Shown: in pieces, positions 24,042-32,807 of the stretch | How positions within the stretch are numbered: position 1 is the first letter of the stretch | How the letters are laid out: every line of letters begins with the position of its first letter | Assembly (NCBI RefSeq): GCF_000179595.2 | Contig: NZ_JH556653.1 | Span: 856,532-920,531, forward strand | Length of the DNA stretch: 64,000 nucleotides | Direction: 5' to 3' | Source of the DNA: Acetivibrio cellulolyticus CD2 | Lineage (GTDB): Bacteria > Bacillota > Clostridia > Acetivibrionales > Acetivibrionaceae | The notes under the pieces: model-generated | Told to the model about the DNA's origin: nothing | Seen by the model: the letters and a program-made list of their open reading frames with translations, nothing else | Database searches by the model: none | Position numbers and translations under genes: made by a program

Positions 24042-25271
24042 TCACGTCATAGCCTTAAACTTTATCGCAAAATCCTTTTCTAAAATAATATTTCTGATAT
24101 CTGAGATATCCCTTCCCTTTTTTGCAAAGTCACCCAATATATTCGCAGATGACGTATCTCCCAAGAGAATCAAGCCTTTAATTATATTATCTTTTAAAAC
24201 TACTTTCCTATATGCATGCAAATCATTATCGCAGTAAACCAGCGATTCATATTCTTCTTCATTAGGATTTATCATACCCATTGATAAAAATGCAACATCT
24301 CTAAGCCTTACCGCATTACTAAAACCTGCATCACTGGAGAATTCCTGAATCTGGCCTGCCATGTTTGAAGCTGCACATTTCCCCTGAGCCAGAGCATTAG
24401 GCCATATATAGCTTGAAACTGTACCAGAGTCTCTCTTATTCTGAAGTTCCGCCACATCACCTGCTGCAAATATGTCCTTTATGCTTGTCTCCATATAATC
24501 GTTTACAAGAACACCCCTATTGGTTTTTATTCCAGTTCCCTTTACAAGGTCAAGGTTTGGTCTTGTACCTATAGAGATAACCAGCATGTTGAAATCCAGC
24601 TTTTCTCCATTTGACAATTCAATATTAAACCCGTTATCCGCAGTAACTCTTTGAACATTGCTTCCAAGTAGAAGTTCTATACCTTCTTTCCTTATCATTT
24701 CAACAAGCATTTGGGCAGCAGTAACATCCAACTGTTGAGACAAAATCCTTGATTCCCTTTCAACCAATGTAACGGTCATTCCCAATCTTCTGAGGGCAAA
24801 CGCAGTCTCAATGCCGGTTAGTCCCGCACCTACAATAACTGCCTTTTCTCCTTTTACAGCATTTCTTATAATATTATCAGCATCTTTTATCGAATTTAGA
24901 GTAAAGTATTTAATTTCGTTTAGTCCCTCTATGTTTGGAACTACAGGACTACCCCCAACTGCTAGAAGCAGTTTTTCATACTCAAGCTCTGCACCACCCG
25001 TGAGCATGACGATTTTTTTTGTGTAATCAATACTATCAATGTTCTGGCTAAGCAAAAGTTTTATCCTGTTTTGATTATAGTAATTCAGATCTCTCAATAT
25101 AAGCTTTTCCTTGACAATCTTACCGCCTATGTAATCCGGAAGCATAAACTTTGTATAAACCGGTGTATCTTCCACACTTATAATTGTAATTTCACAGCTA
25201 TCATTCAGCTGTCTCAACTTTTCAGCCGCAGATATACCTGCCGCCCCATTACCAAGAATCACATATTCCAC
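24042..25271 (-). CDS. NAD(P)H-dependent FAD oxidoreductase, rubredoxin/nitrite reductase-like
   Basis: The 409-residue protein starts at GTG after AAAGGGTGATG. It has an FAD-binding site at the N-terminus (YVILGNGAAGISAAEKL), a second dinucleotide fold at about 142-170 (AVIVGAGLTGIETAFALRRLG) and the FAD signature DIFAAGDVAE near 270. No redox-active CxxC is present, so it belongs to the rubredoxin reductase, NirB N-terminal or NADH oxidase side of the family. In strict anaerobes such enzymes often reduce rubredoxin for oxygen or peroxide removal, but no partner gene is adjacent. Confidence 0.85.
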   Translation of the reverse strand: MEYVILGNGAAGISAAEKLRQLNDSCEITIISVEDTPVYTKFMLPDYIGGKIVKEKLILRDLNYYNQNRIKLLLSQNIDSIDYTKKIVMLTGGAELEYEKLLLAVGGSPVVPNIEGLNEIKYFTLNSIKDADNIIRNAVKGEKAVIVGAGLTGIETAFALRRLGMTVTLVERESRILSQQLDVTAAQMLVEMIRKEGIELLLGSNVQRVTADNGFNIELSNGEKLDFNMLVISIGTRPNLDLVKGTGIKTNRGVLVNDYMETSIKDIFAAGDVAELQNKRDSGTVSSYIWPNALAQGKCAASNMAGQIQEFSSDAGFSNAVRLRDVAFLSMGMINPNEEEYESLVYCDNDLHAYRKVVLKDNIIKGLILLGDTSSANILGDFAKKGRDISDIRNIILEKDFAIKFKAMT

Positions 25272-25434
25272 TAGCCATCACCCTTTACCACTTTTATTGT
25301 TTTAAGAATACTGACTTGCTGTAAATAATCTGCTGCTATATATTTGCCCAATCTAAAAGTAAATAAACATAAAAAAACAGATGCAGGTATTTATACCTTT
25401 GTAAAGACTTTGTAATTTTTGAATTATACCCATT

Positions 25435-25827
25435 TTAAATACTCGAAGGGATAATTGCTACAGCTTCAATTTCAATCATTACATCTTTCGGCAGTCTTGC
25501 AACCTCTATGCATGATCTTGCAGGATAAGGTGCCCTAAAGTATTCTCCGTAGATTTGGTTGACCAGAGTAAAATCATTCATATCCTTAATGTAAACTGTA
25601 GTCTTAATAACATTTTCTAACCCTGTACCTGCTTCAACTAAAACAGCTTTAAGATTTTCCAATACCTGCTTTGTCTGATTCTCAATACCACCACTAACAA
25701 TGTCGCCTGTAGCTGGATGAATAGGTATTTGACCTGAAGTAAATACCATGTTTTGAGTTTTTATTGCCTGGGAATATGGCCCTATAGCTTTGGGGGCATT
25801 ACTTGTAGATATAACTTCAATTGACAT
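25435..25827 (-). CDS. ridA: RidA-family reactive enamine/imine deaminase
   Basis: The 130-residue protein starts at ATG after AGGAGG. It has the family motifs AIGPYSQAI near the start, FTSGQIP, and the C-terminal block with [20 protein letters not shown], including the Arg that binds the substrate carboxylate. RidA trimers hydrolyse enamine and imine intermediates of pyridoxal-phosphate enzymes before they cause damage. It stands alone. Downstream lies a weak hairpin AGGTAT-AA-ATACCT with a T run seven bases later. Confidence 0.95.
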   Translation of the reverse strand: MSIEVISTSNAPKAIGPYSQAIKTQNMVFTSGQIPIHPATGDIVSGGIENQTKQVLENLKAVLVEAGTGLENVIKTTVYIKDMNDFTLVNQIYGEYFRAPYPARSCIEVARLPKDVMIEIEAVAIIPSSI

Positions 25828-25914
25828 ATAGTATTCCTCCTATATAGAAAATAAATAATCCTCTTTATTATTGAACTTACAACATTATATCCTATTACTC
25901 CATTTTTCACCAAC

Positions 25915-25959
25915 CTAAAAAGAACAGGACACCGCAACTAATTGCGATATCCTGTTCTT
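25915..25959 (-). terminator. Terminator of the peptidoglycan-binding protein gene
   Basis: On the minus strand AAGAACAGGATATCGCAA pairs with TTGCGGTGTCCTGTTCTT over 18 positions, with two G-U pairs, and is followed by TTTT. It is about 25 bases after the stop of the riboswitch-controlled gene. Confidence 0.88.
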
Positions 25960-25983
25960 CTCTTCAATTATTGAAATTTTAAG

Positions 25984-27072
25984 CTAAAAGCCGTTCTTTT
26001 CAGCCCATTCAGCAGCATCTTTAAGTGCTTGCTGATGTTTTGAGTCAACTTTATTTGTCCCATGAGTTCTACTGTTTAAGAAATGAATGTCAAACACGCC
26101 ACTCATTTTGTTTCCCTTAACTGCGTCCAGATTATCGCCACCACCATAGCCACCACTTCTACTGCTTACATATGTATCAGCTGGTGATCCTTCTACTCCT
26201 GCATGCGGCATACCTGCCATGGAAGCTGCCAATTTGCGACCATTAACTGTTAATATAATAGGTCTTCTATCCCAGCCCCAGTCGCCGCCATAAATACTTT
26301 TCATTATTTTTGTGTCCTCTGCAGTTAGTGTTTCACAGTCTGCATGATTATGACCATATGTCCTTTTTATTTTAAAAGTGCGCCCAGTATTGATATCGTA
26401 AACTTCAGCGATATCGCCTTTTCCCAAAATGTTTTCCGCTCCGCCATACCACGAAACGAGATAACCACCAGTTCTGTCAACACTACCTCTTGATGCAGTT
26501 GTTTTTTTCGTAGAAGTGCTAGTCCTTCCTATTAACTTGTTTATTTTAGTCAAAGTTGCATCCCCAGCTACTCCATCCTGATCAAGGCCGTTCTTTTTCT
26601 GCAGTTTTTTAACTGCTGCCTTGGTAAGACTTCCGTAATAGCCTGTTGGGCTTGCACTAAGATAACCAAGTTTTTTCAAATCACTTTGTAGCTGTGTAAC
26701 CCTACTTCCACTCATACCTTCTTTTAAAGCTCCGGAACTACTTGATGATCTGGAAGTAGTATTTGACTTTGCATCTACAAGCTTACTTATTAAAGATATG
26801 GTCTTGCTTCCTGCAATACCGTCACCATCTAAGCCATTGCTATCTTGAAGCCTCTCAACCGCTGATTTGGTTAGACTTCCATAATAGCCTGTCGGGCTTA
26901 CTTTGAGGTAACCAAGTGTCCTCAAATCCTTCTGAAGTGATGTAACGTCACTGCCGCTCATGCCTTCCTTTAATACTTTAGATGCTGCAAAAGTCTGAAT
27001 AGAACAAACAGAAAACAAATTTACAAAGCAAAACACAAATGCTGCCAGTAATACTGCCTTTTTCTTTAGCAT
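25984..27072 (-). CDS. Secreted protein with two peptidoglycan-binding domains and a conserved HNHADxETLTAEDT domain
   Basis: The ATG at 27072 follows GAGGAGGGA at four bases; a TTG five codons upstream lies in that site and is rejected. The 362-residue protein has a signal peptide (about 1-30), two near-identical peptidoglycan-binding domains (about 33-90 and 115-175; GYYGSLTKSAVERLQ and GYYGSLTKAAVKKLQ) and a C-terminal domain of about 160 residues with YGHNHADCETLTAEDT, WGWDRRP and HFLNSRTHGTNKVD. That domain is common in clostridial wall proteins, but I know no established name or activity; the conserved His and Asp would suit a metal-dependent hydrolase. A c-di-AMP riboswitch precedes it, which is typical of wall hydrolase genes. 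Confidence 0.85.
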   Translation of the reverse strand: MLKKKAVLLAAFVFCFVNLFSVCSIQTFAASKVLKEGMSGSDVTSLQKDLRTLGYLKVSPTGYYGSLTKSAVERLQDSNGLDGDGIAGSKTISLISKLVDAKSNTTSRSSSSSGALKEGMSGSRVTQLQSDLKKLGYLSASPTGYYGSLTKAAVKKLQKKNGLDQDGVAGDATLTKINKLIGRTSTSTKKTTASRGSVDRTGGYLVSWYGGAENILGKGDIAEVYDINTGRTFKIKRTYGHNHADCETLTAEDTKIMKSIYGGDWGWDRRPIILTVNGRKLAASMAGMPHAGVEGSPADTYVSSRSGGYGGGDNLDAVKGNKMSGVFDIHFLNSRTHGTNKVDSKHQQALKDAAEWAEKNGF

Positions 27073-27081
27073 TAAATCCCT

Positions 27082-27176
27082 CCTCAAGCTTACGAGGTTA
27101 GTTGACGGGTTAGGTAGAAGAGAACCCCTCCCAGCGAAGCCGGGATTAACCCCAAGAATATATCCCCCGTTCCTCT
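27082..27176 (-). ncRNA. c-di-AMP riboswitch (ydaO/yuaA type)
   Basis: The minus-strand leader reads GAGGAACGGGGGATATATTC, then GGGGTTAATCCC, a GGCTTCGCT hairpin, GGGAGGGGTTCTC, ACCTAACCCGTCAACTAACC and TCGTAAGC. The blocks GGGGUUAAUC and CGUCA-CUAACCUCGUAAGC are the conserved core of the ydaO aptamer. It ends only a few bases before the ribosome site of the downstream wall-protein gene. CCTC at the end of the aptamer could pair with the GAGG of that site, so control of translation as well as of transcription is possible. ydaO RNAs usually turn genes off when c-di-AMP is high. Confidence 0.9.
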
Positions 27177-27694
27177 AATTTTAATTTAGAGAATTCAGCA
27201 AAATAATTGTATCATTTTATGCCTAAATAATAAATGCAAAAATAATACCTTCAATTATTAACTTTTGTACATTCCTTTAATTCAAGTGTGCGCCTTTCTC
27301 TTACCCCTATATTTTATACAAATATTTTTAATATGTAAACACTTTGTGGAAAATTGCCACATTTAAAAAAACTAAAAATTGAGTATCTGATTTACCATAA
27401 GCATCTTACTTTTTATTTTTTCCTCATTTATAAAGGATTTTTTTAAACTATATTGAATATAAATATAAGTATAATTATGTTTAGGAAAGTGGGTATATTG
27501 CAAAAAAGTTCATGTTTGATTTATTATTAAAACACGCAAAATAATTATTATGACAAATAGGAAAATAACAAGTGCTAAAATCAACACTTTATGTTGAAGT
27601 TTTATTTAAGAACAAATAATATTAATGAGTCCTACGGCTTTGCTTGACTCTATGATTTACACTATGATAAGAATTGTGAAAGGATGGTCCTTAA
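27177..27694. promoter_or_regulatory. 518-bp divergent intergenic region with a candidate promoter for the nucleotidyltransferase gene
   Basis: This AT-rich region separates the riboswitch leader from the plus-strand nucleotidyltransferase gene. TTGCTT (27640-27645) and TATGAT (27663-27668) are 17 bases apart and 26 bases before the plus-strand start. AAAGGATGG serves as its ribosome site. Nothing else was recognised. Confidence 0.45.
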
Positions 27695-30139
27695 ATGAAA
27701 GCAATTATAATGGCTGGTGGTGAAGGATCAAGATTACGTCCTCTTACATGTGACATGCCAAAACCAATGGTTCCCGTGATGAATGTACCAATAATGGAGC
27801 ACATAGTTAATTTACTTAAGTCACATGGTATAACTGAAATAGGCGTCACTTTAATGTATTTACCCCAAAAGATCAAGGACTATTTTGGCAATGGCTCTCA
27901 CTTTGGAGTTAACATCCATTACTTTACTGAAGATACTCCACTTGGAACTGCAGGTAGTGTTAAAAATGCAGAAGAGTTTCTTGATGAAACTTTTATTGTA
28001 ATAAGCGGCGATTCACTCACAGATATGAATATTGCCCAGGCCATTGAATTCCACAAATCCAAGAAATCTAAAGCTACTCTGGTTTTAACCCGTGTAGACG
28101 TACCTTTAGAGTACGGTGTTGTCATTACCGATAAAAAGGGCGCCATAACCGGCTTTCTTGAAAAACCAAGTTGGAGTGAAGTTTTTAGCGATACGGTCAA
28201 TACTGGTACATACATATTAGAGCCGGAAGTTCTGAATTATATGGAAAAGGGCGAGAAGACAGATTTCAGTCAGGACCTGTTTCCATTATTGCTAGATAAA
28301 AGAGAGCCCATGTTTGGCTGCATAATGTCTGATTACTGGTGTGACATAGGAGACCTTCAGGCTTACCTCCAAGCTCATTATGATGCCCTCGAGGGTAAAG
28401 TTAAATTGAATATGGCTTTAACTGAGATCAAAGAAGGTATATGGGTTGGTAATGGCGCAATTATTGATCCTCATGCGGTTTTAAATCCGCCCTGTGTAAT
28501 TGGTGACAATTGCCGGATTGGTAGTGGTGCAGTAATTGATAGTTTTAGTATTCTTGGAAGCAATAATGTAATTGAAGATGAAGCAACTATTAAGAGAAGT
28601 GTTCTATGGAATGGAAACTATATCGAATATGGCTCTGAGATAAGGGGTGCTATTCTTTGTAATAAAATCAATCTAAAACATTATGTACGTATTTTTGAAA
28701 ATGCAGTAGTCGGAGACAATTGCACCATAAATGAACGGGCTATTTTAAAGCCTAATATCAAGATTTGGCCTCAAAAGACAGTAGATCCGTTAGCTATTGT
28801 TGATAGAAATATCATATGGGGCTCCAGGCATTCCAAAACAATTTTTGGTGAAAATGGCCTTTCAGGGATAATTAATGTGGATATTTCTCCTGAGTTTGCG
28901 ACCCGTTTGGGAGCAGCTTATGGTTCTATATTCAAAAAAGGCTCCAAAGTTATTGTAAGCTCAACTACATCGAACTCTGCAAGAATGTTCAAACATGCTT
29001 TTATTTCCGGAATGTTGTCTGTTGGTGTCGAAGTCTTTAACATGAGCAGTCTTTTGACCCCGATCTCACGACATGCAATCAGTTTTCTTTCTGTTGAAGG
29101 TGGAATACACATAAAGCTAAGCGACGATAATCCAAACAAATTGAGAGTAGACTTTATGGATGCAAAAGGTGCCAGCATCAGCAGAGTTATGGAACGAAAA
29201 ATCGAAAATTCCTTCTTCCGTGAAGATTTTAAACGTTGTTCCGGCGAAGAAATCAGCCGGCTCAACAATATAACCGATTTTAAAAATTACTATGTACGTT
29301 CCATACTCAATGAAATAGATACTGATGCAATAAGAAGTAAGGCTCCCAAGATATGTATCGTTTCACCTTCAGACTTCGTTATATCAATAGTGGTGCCTAT
29401 GCTCACAGACCTTGGATGTAAGGTTGCAAGCTTTTCGTCCTCAAACTTGAATGAGATTGACACAATTGTCGATGAGATTAAAAGTAACAATGCAAGCTTT
29501 GCTGCCTTTATAGACAGTAACGGTGAAACCCTTGTCCTTATCGATAAAAACGGCAATACTGTAAAGGATGATATGTTCATTTCCCTGACCTCACTTATCT
29601 CCTTTAAAGCCAATCCGGGATCAAAGGTTGTTGTACCTATAACCGCTCCATCAATAATTGAAATTATGGCAGAAAAATACCATGGCAAGGTTGTACGTAC
29701 AAAGACTTCACCTCAGGCAGTTATGGAACAAATGCTTAATCACAATCTTTTTAAAAACAGGGAAAATATGAATCAGTTCCTGCTAAACTTCGATGCTCTT
29801 GCAGGACTTGTGAAAATTCTTGAATTCTTCTGTGTAAAGGATACGACTTTATCTGAAACACTTAAAGAAATACCTGATTTCTACGTAAGTAAAAAGAAAA
29901 TTTTCTGTCCATGGGAACTAAAAGGACGGGTTATGAGAAATCTTATAACTGAAAAAAATGGTGAGAAGGTTGAACTCCTTGACGGTGTGAAATTTATACT
30001 TGAAAACGGTTGGGCTCTTATCCTTCCTGATGCAGACCTTCCACTTTGCAGAATATATTCGGAGGGGGAAACTCCAAACGTAGCCGAGACAATCTCAGAG
30101 AAATATCTTGAAAAGATCAAGGTAATTATTAATTCATAG
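27695..30139 (+). CDS. Mannose-1-phosphate guanylyltransferase-like protein fused to a degenerate phosphomannomutase-like domain
   Basis: The 814-residue protein has an N-terminal nucleotidyltransferase domain (1-235) with the signature [20 protein letters not shown] and the catalytic region ISGDSLTD, then a left-handed beta-helix (about 250-380, hexapeptides such as [15 protein letters not shown]), then a phosphohexomutase-like region (about 385-800). In the last region the serine loop, usually TASHNP, reads KLSDDNP, and the metal loop, usually DGDGDR, reads DSNGET, so mutase activity is doubtful. The first domain should make GDP-mannose or a related nucleotide sugar for surface glycans. The pseudouridine synthase gene follows after 30 bases. 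Confidence 0.88.
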   Translation: MKAIIMAGGEGSRLRPLTCDMPKPMVPVMNVPIMEHIVNLLKSHGITEIGVTLMYLPQKIKDYFGNGSHFGVNIHYFTEDTPLGTAGSVKNAEEFLDETFIVISGDSLTDMNIAQAIEFHKSKKSKATLVLTRVDVPLEYGVVITDKKGAITGFLEKPSWSEVFSDTVNTGTYILEPEVLNYMEKGEKTDFSQDLFPLLLDKREPMFGCIMSDYWCDIGDLQAYLQAHYDALEGKVKLNMALTEIKEGIWVGNGAIIDPHAVLNPPCVIGDNCRIGSGAVIDSFSILGSNNVIEDEATIKRSVLWNGNYIEYGSEIRGAILCNKINLKHYVRIFENAVVGDNCTINERAILKPNIKIWPQKTVDPLAIVDRNIIWGSRHSKTIFGENGLSGIINVDISPEFATRLGAAYGSIFKKGSKVIVSSTTSNSARMFKHAFISGMLSVGVEVFNMSSLLTPISRHAISFLSVEGGIHIKLSDDNPNKLRVDFMDAKGASISRVMERKIENSFFREDFKRCSGEEISRLNNITDFKNYYVRSILNEIDTDAIRSKAPKICIVSPSDFVISIVVPMLTDLGCKVASFSSSNLNEIDTIVDEIKSNNASFAAFIDSNGETLVLIDKNGNTVKDDMFISLTSLISFKANPGSKVVVPITAPSIIEIMAEKYHGKVVRTKTSPQAVMEQMLNHNLFKNRENMNQFLLNFDALAGLVKILEFFCVKDTTLSETLKEIPDFYVSKKKIFCPWELKGRVMRNLITEKNGEKVELLDGVKFILENGWALILPDADLPLCRIYSEGETPNVAETISEKYLEKIKVIINS

Positions 30140-30169
30140 AAAAAGGAGTCTTTTAAGGTAGGGAGTAAT

Positions 30170-31138
30170 ATGCAAACACTGATAATAGCTGAAGACAGCT
30201 CAAATAAACGAATTGACAAAGTTTTAAAAGAAAAGTACCCAAATATGCCTCAAAACTTTATGTATAAAGCTTTTAGAAAAAAAGATGTAAAAGTAAACGG
30301 TATAAGGGTTAAAGAAGATTATATAGCCAATCTTGGCGATAAAGTTGAAGTATATATAATTGATGAAATTCTGGAAGGTAAGAGTATATCCGAACCTACA
30401 GATTACTTCAAAGCATTTACAGTCATATATGAGGATAAAAACCTGTTAATCGTCAATAAAAAACAAGGTATCCCTGTACATCCAGATAAAGATCAGGCAG
30501 AGAATACCTTAATTGACCTCGTAACTGCGTATATACGAGAAAAAGAAGTTACAAGCAAAACATCCGGATTTTCACCTGCACTCTGTCATAGGCTTGACCG
30601 TAATACTGGCGGACTAATAATTATTGCTAAAAATAATGAAGCCTTAAAGGTAATGCTGGAAAAAATCAAAAACAAAGAAGTAAAAAAGTATTACCAATGC
30701 TTAGTAAGAGGCAAGATGGAAAAGCCCCAAGGTATCCTTAAAGCTTACCTTGAGAAAGACGAAAGAAAAAGCCGGGTTTACATTAACGATTATAAAACGA
30801 GGAACTCTCTTGAGATAATTACCAAGTATAAAACACTTTCAATCATTGACAATATAACAGCTGATGACAGTGCAAGTTTATTGGAAGTTGAACTGGTTAC
30901 AGGACGAACCCATCAGATAAGGGCTCACATGTCATATATAGGTCACCCAATAGTGGGTGACGGCAAATATGGCGACAACACTTTAAACCGAACACTTAAA
31001 GCAAAATACCAAGCTCTGTGGGCTTACAAGTTGAAATTTGAATTCAGTAAAGGCGGAGGTATTCTAAACTATCTCAACGGAAAAGAATTTAAAGTTATGC
31101 CGGATTTTAGCAACATTCTCCCGATAAGAAATATCTAA
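30170..31138 (+). CDS. RluA-family pseudouridine synthase with S4 domain
   Basis: The 322-residue protein starts at ATG after TAGGGAG. The N-terminal S4 RNA-binding domain (about 10-75, FRKKDVKVNGIRVKEDY) is followed by the catalytic domain with CHRLDRNTGGLIIIAKN, where the Asp is the nucleophile, and TGRTHQIRAHMSYIGHPIVGD near the end. RluA enzymes of the RluC/RluD group modify 23S rRNA; the exact target is not deducible. It is 30 bases after the nucleotidyltransferase gene and ends at a clear terminator. Confidence 0.93.
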   Translation: MQTLIIAEDSSNKRIDKVLKEKYPNMPQNFMYKAFRKKDVKVNGIRVKEDYIANLGDKVEVYIIDEILEGKSISEPTDYFKAFTVIYEDKNLLIVNKKQGIPVHPDKDQAENTLIDLVTAYIREKEVTSKTSGFSPALCHRLDRNTGGLIIIAKNNEALKVMLEKIKNKEVKKYYQCLVRGKMEKPQGILKAYLEKDERKSRVYINDYKTRNSLEIITKYKTLSIIDNITADDSASLLEVELVTGRTHQIRAHMSYIGHPIVGDGKYGDNTLNRTLKAKYQALWAYKLKFEFSKGGGILNYLNGKEFKVMPDFSNILPIRNI

Positions 31139-31163
31139 AATCCGAAGTAATATTTCAACTATT

Positions 31164-31203
31164 AAAGTCCCCGATTGTTTAAATTCATTCGGGGACTTTT
31201 CAT
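31164..31203 (+). terminator. Intrinsic terminator after the pseudouridine synthase gene
   Basis: AAAGTCCCCGA and TCGGGGACTTT form an 11-bp stem around a 14-base loop with a T run after it. It may also serve the convergent CAP-protein gene. Confidence 0.88.
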
Positions 31204-31229
31204 TATGCCTTTTATATAGTAACCATAAG

Positions 31230-32057
31230 CTATTTACCTATAAACTGTTGTACCAGCATTTTACCATATTTAGAACTATCCACAATACCTATTCCTGTAT
31301 AGTTAAATCCTGAATTCAAAATATTCTTTTTATGACCTTCAGAATTCATCCATGCTTGAAACGCACCTTCAACAGTTCTGTTCCCTGCTATGTTTTCTCC
31401 TGCTGTCTTAAAGCTAATACCAAACTGTCTCATCATATCAAAAGGTGAGCCGTAAGTTGGTGATTGATGTGAAAAATAATTGTTATCAACCATGTCTTTT
31501 GCTTTCAATCTGGCTACTTTCATAAGTTCAGCATCAAATTGAAGTGAGCCCACTCCTGCATCTGCTCTAGCTTTATTAACAAGATTCAATAATGTCTGAT
31601 CATCCTGGGTTACCCCTGTAATCGGTGTCGAAATTATTGATGCTGTTGGCTTTGGTGTAGCAACAACCTTTGGAACTGTCTTTGTTTTTCCTGTTGAACC
31701 TTTACCGGAAGTTGTTGTCTTATTAGTAGTTGTCTTGTTAGTAGTTGATGCCTCTTTGATAAACTCTCCGGATACTGCCCCTACGCACCTTGATTCTGGT
31801 TCATAAACTGCATACCAATCTCCCAACTTTCCAATAACATTTACCCATTGGCCCTTCTTAAGTACACATACAACAGGGAAATTTGTTGAAGGCCCCTGCC
31901 TTACATTCAAAAGGTTAGCAGTTACAACCGCTGATATAAAATTAACCTTTTCAAATGTAGGCGCTGCGTTGATACTCCTTGAGTCAAACCCCGAAAATCC
32001 TAACCCTACAGTAAATATGATCGACAAAACAATCAGTAAGACCAATTTCCTGTTCAT
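31230..32057 (-). CDS. Secreted CAP/SCP-domain protein with SH3-like domain
   Basis: The ATG at 32057 is four bases after GGAGGGATT, so 37 upstream codons are excluded. The 275-residue protein has a signal peptide (about 1-31), a bacterial SH3 domain (about 40-100, VTANLLNVRQGPSTNFPVV), a Thr/Lys linker (TTNKTTTSGKG) and a C-terminal CAP domain (about 145-275) with LLNLVNKARADAGVG, NNYFSHQSP, GENIAG and the WMNSEGHKKNIL block. CAP proteins in clostridia are secreted or wall-associated, and the SH3 domain suggests wall binding. Activity is unknown. Confidence 0.9.
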   Translation of the reverse strand: MNRKLVLLIVLSIIFTVGLGFSGFDSRSINAAPTFEKVNFISAVVTANLLNVRQGPSTNFPVVCVLKKGQWVNVIGKLGDWYAVYEPESRCVGAVSGEFIKEASTTNKTTTNKTTTSGKGSTGKTKTVPKVVATPKPTASIISTPITGVTQDDQTLLNLVNKARADAGVGSLQFDAELMKVARLKAKDMVDNNYFSHQSPTYGSPFDMMRQFGISFKTAGENIAGNRTVEGAFQAWMNSEGHKKNILNSGFNYTGIGIVDSSKYGKMLVQQFIGK

Positions 32058-32253
32058 AATAATCCCTCCAAATCTGCTTAATTTTCCATTACAAATAAAT
32101 ATTTTTATATTTGGTTTATAAACAATAGTATTGACATATTTAAACGAATTATTTACATAGTAATTCAAGAAAATGAAAAACTTTTTTAGATTTTAAAAAA
32201 ATGATAATCTTTACAGATATCGCAGGCATTAAGTTATTTTCACATAAAAAACA

Positions 32254-32281
32254 ATCACTGCCTTGCAATCTTAGCAGTGAT
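32254..32281 (+). other. Small hairpin upstream of ispF
   Basis: ATCACTGC and GCAGTGAT form a perfect 8-bp stem followed by an A/T-rich stretch with seven Ts. It lies about 50 bases before ispF. It could be a terminator from upstream transcription or part of the ispF leader. Confidence 0.4.
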
Positions 32282-32329
32282 AATATATAATTTTTTTAAT
32301 ATTGAATTGTAAAGGAATTTGATTAACAG

Positions 32330-32800
32330 ATGATAGTGGGAATTGGCCAGGATAGTCATAGGTTTGACTTTGAAGACAATGATAAAAAATTAATACTTGG
32401 AGGAGTAGTATTCGAAGATGCTCCACCTCTTGACGGCAATAGTGATGCAGACGTGATTCTCCATTCTATCACCAATGCAATCTCCGGTGTAACATGTGTA
32501 AATATACTTGGAGCGGTAAGTGACGATTTGTGCTTGAATAAGGGCATAAAGGATAGCAGTGTATATTTAAAAGAAGCGCTTAAATACTTGGACGAAAAAA
32601 AGATAGTCCACATTTCCATTTCCATAGAGTGTCTTATACCAAAGATAACACCTAAAATACCTGAAATGCGAAAAAGTATATCCGAGTTACTTGGCATACC
32701 TGAAAGTGCTGTCGGAATCACCGCTACAACAGGAGAAGGTCTCACCCAATTCGGCCAAGGAAAAGGAATTCAGGTCTTTAGCTGTATTACAGTTGATTAA
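32330..32800 (+). CDS. ispF: 2-C-methyl-D-erythritol 2,4-cyclodiphosphate synthase-like protein (divergent)
   Basis: The 156-residue protein starts at ATG after AAAGGA. The metal-binding pair DSH in GIGQDSHRF and the His in SDADVILHSITNAISG are kept, as is the C-terminal Thr-rich turn ITATTGEGL. It differs from classic IspF in several places, such as GLTQFGQGKG for the usual GFTGRGEGI, a variant that occurs in other clostridia. IspF makes the cyclic diphosphate in the MEP isoprenoid route. ispD lies 6 kb away on the other strand, so the usual ispD-ispF pair is split here. It converges on the first sensor kinase with a 7-base gap. Confidence 0.78.
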   Translation: MIVGIGQDSHRFDFEDNDKKLILGGVVFEDAPPLDGNSDADVILHSITNAISGVTCVNILGAVSDDLCLNKGIKDSSVYLKEALKYLDEKKIVHISISIECLIPKITPKIPEMRKSISELLGIPESAVGITATTGEGLTQFGQGKGIQVFSCITVD

Positions 32801-32807
32801 TCCTCAT

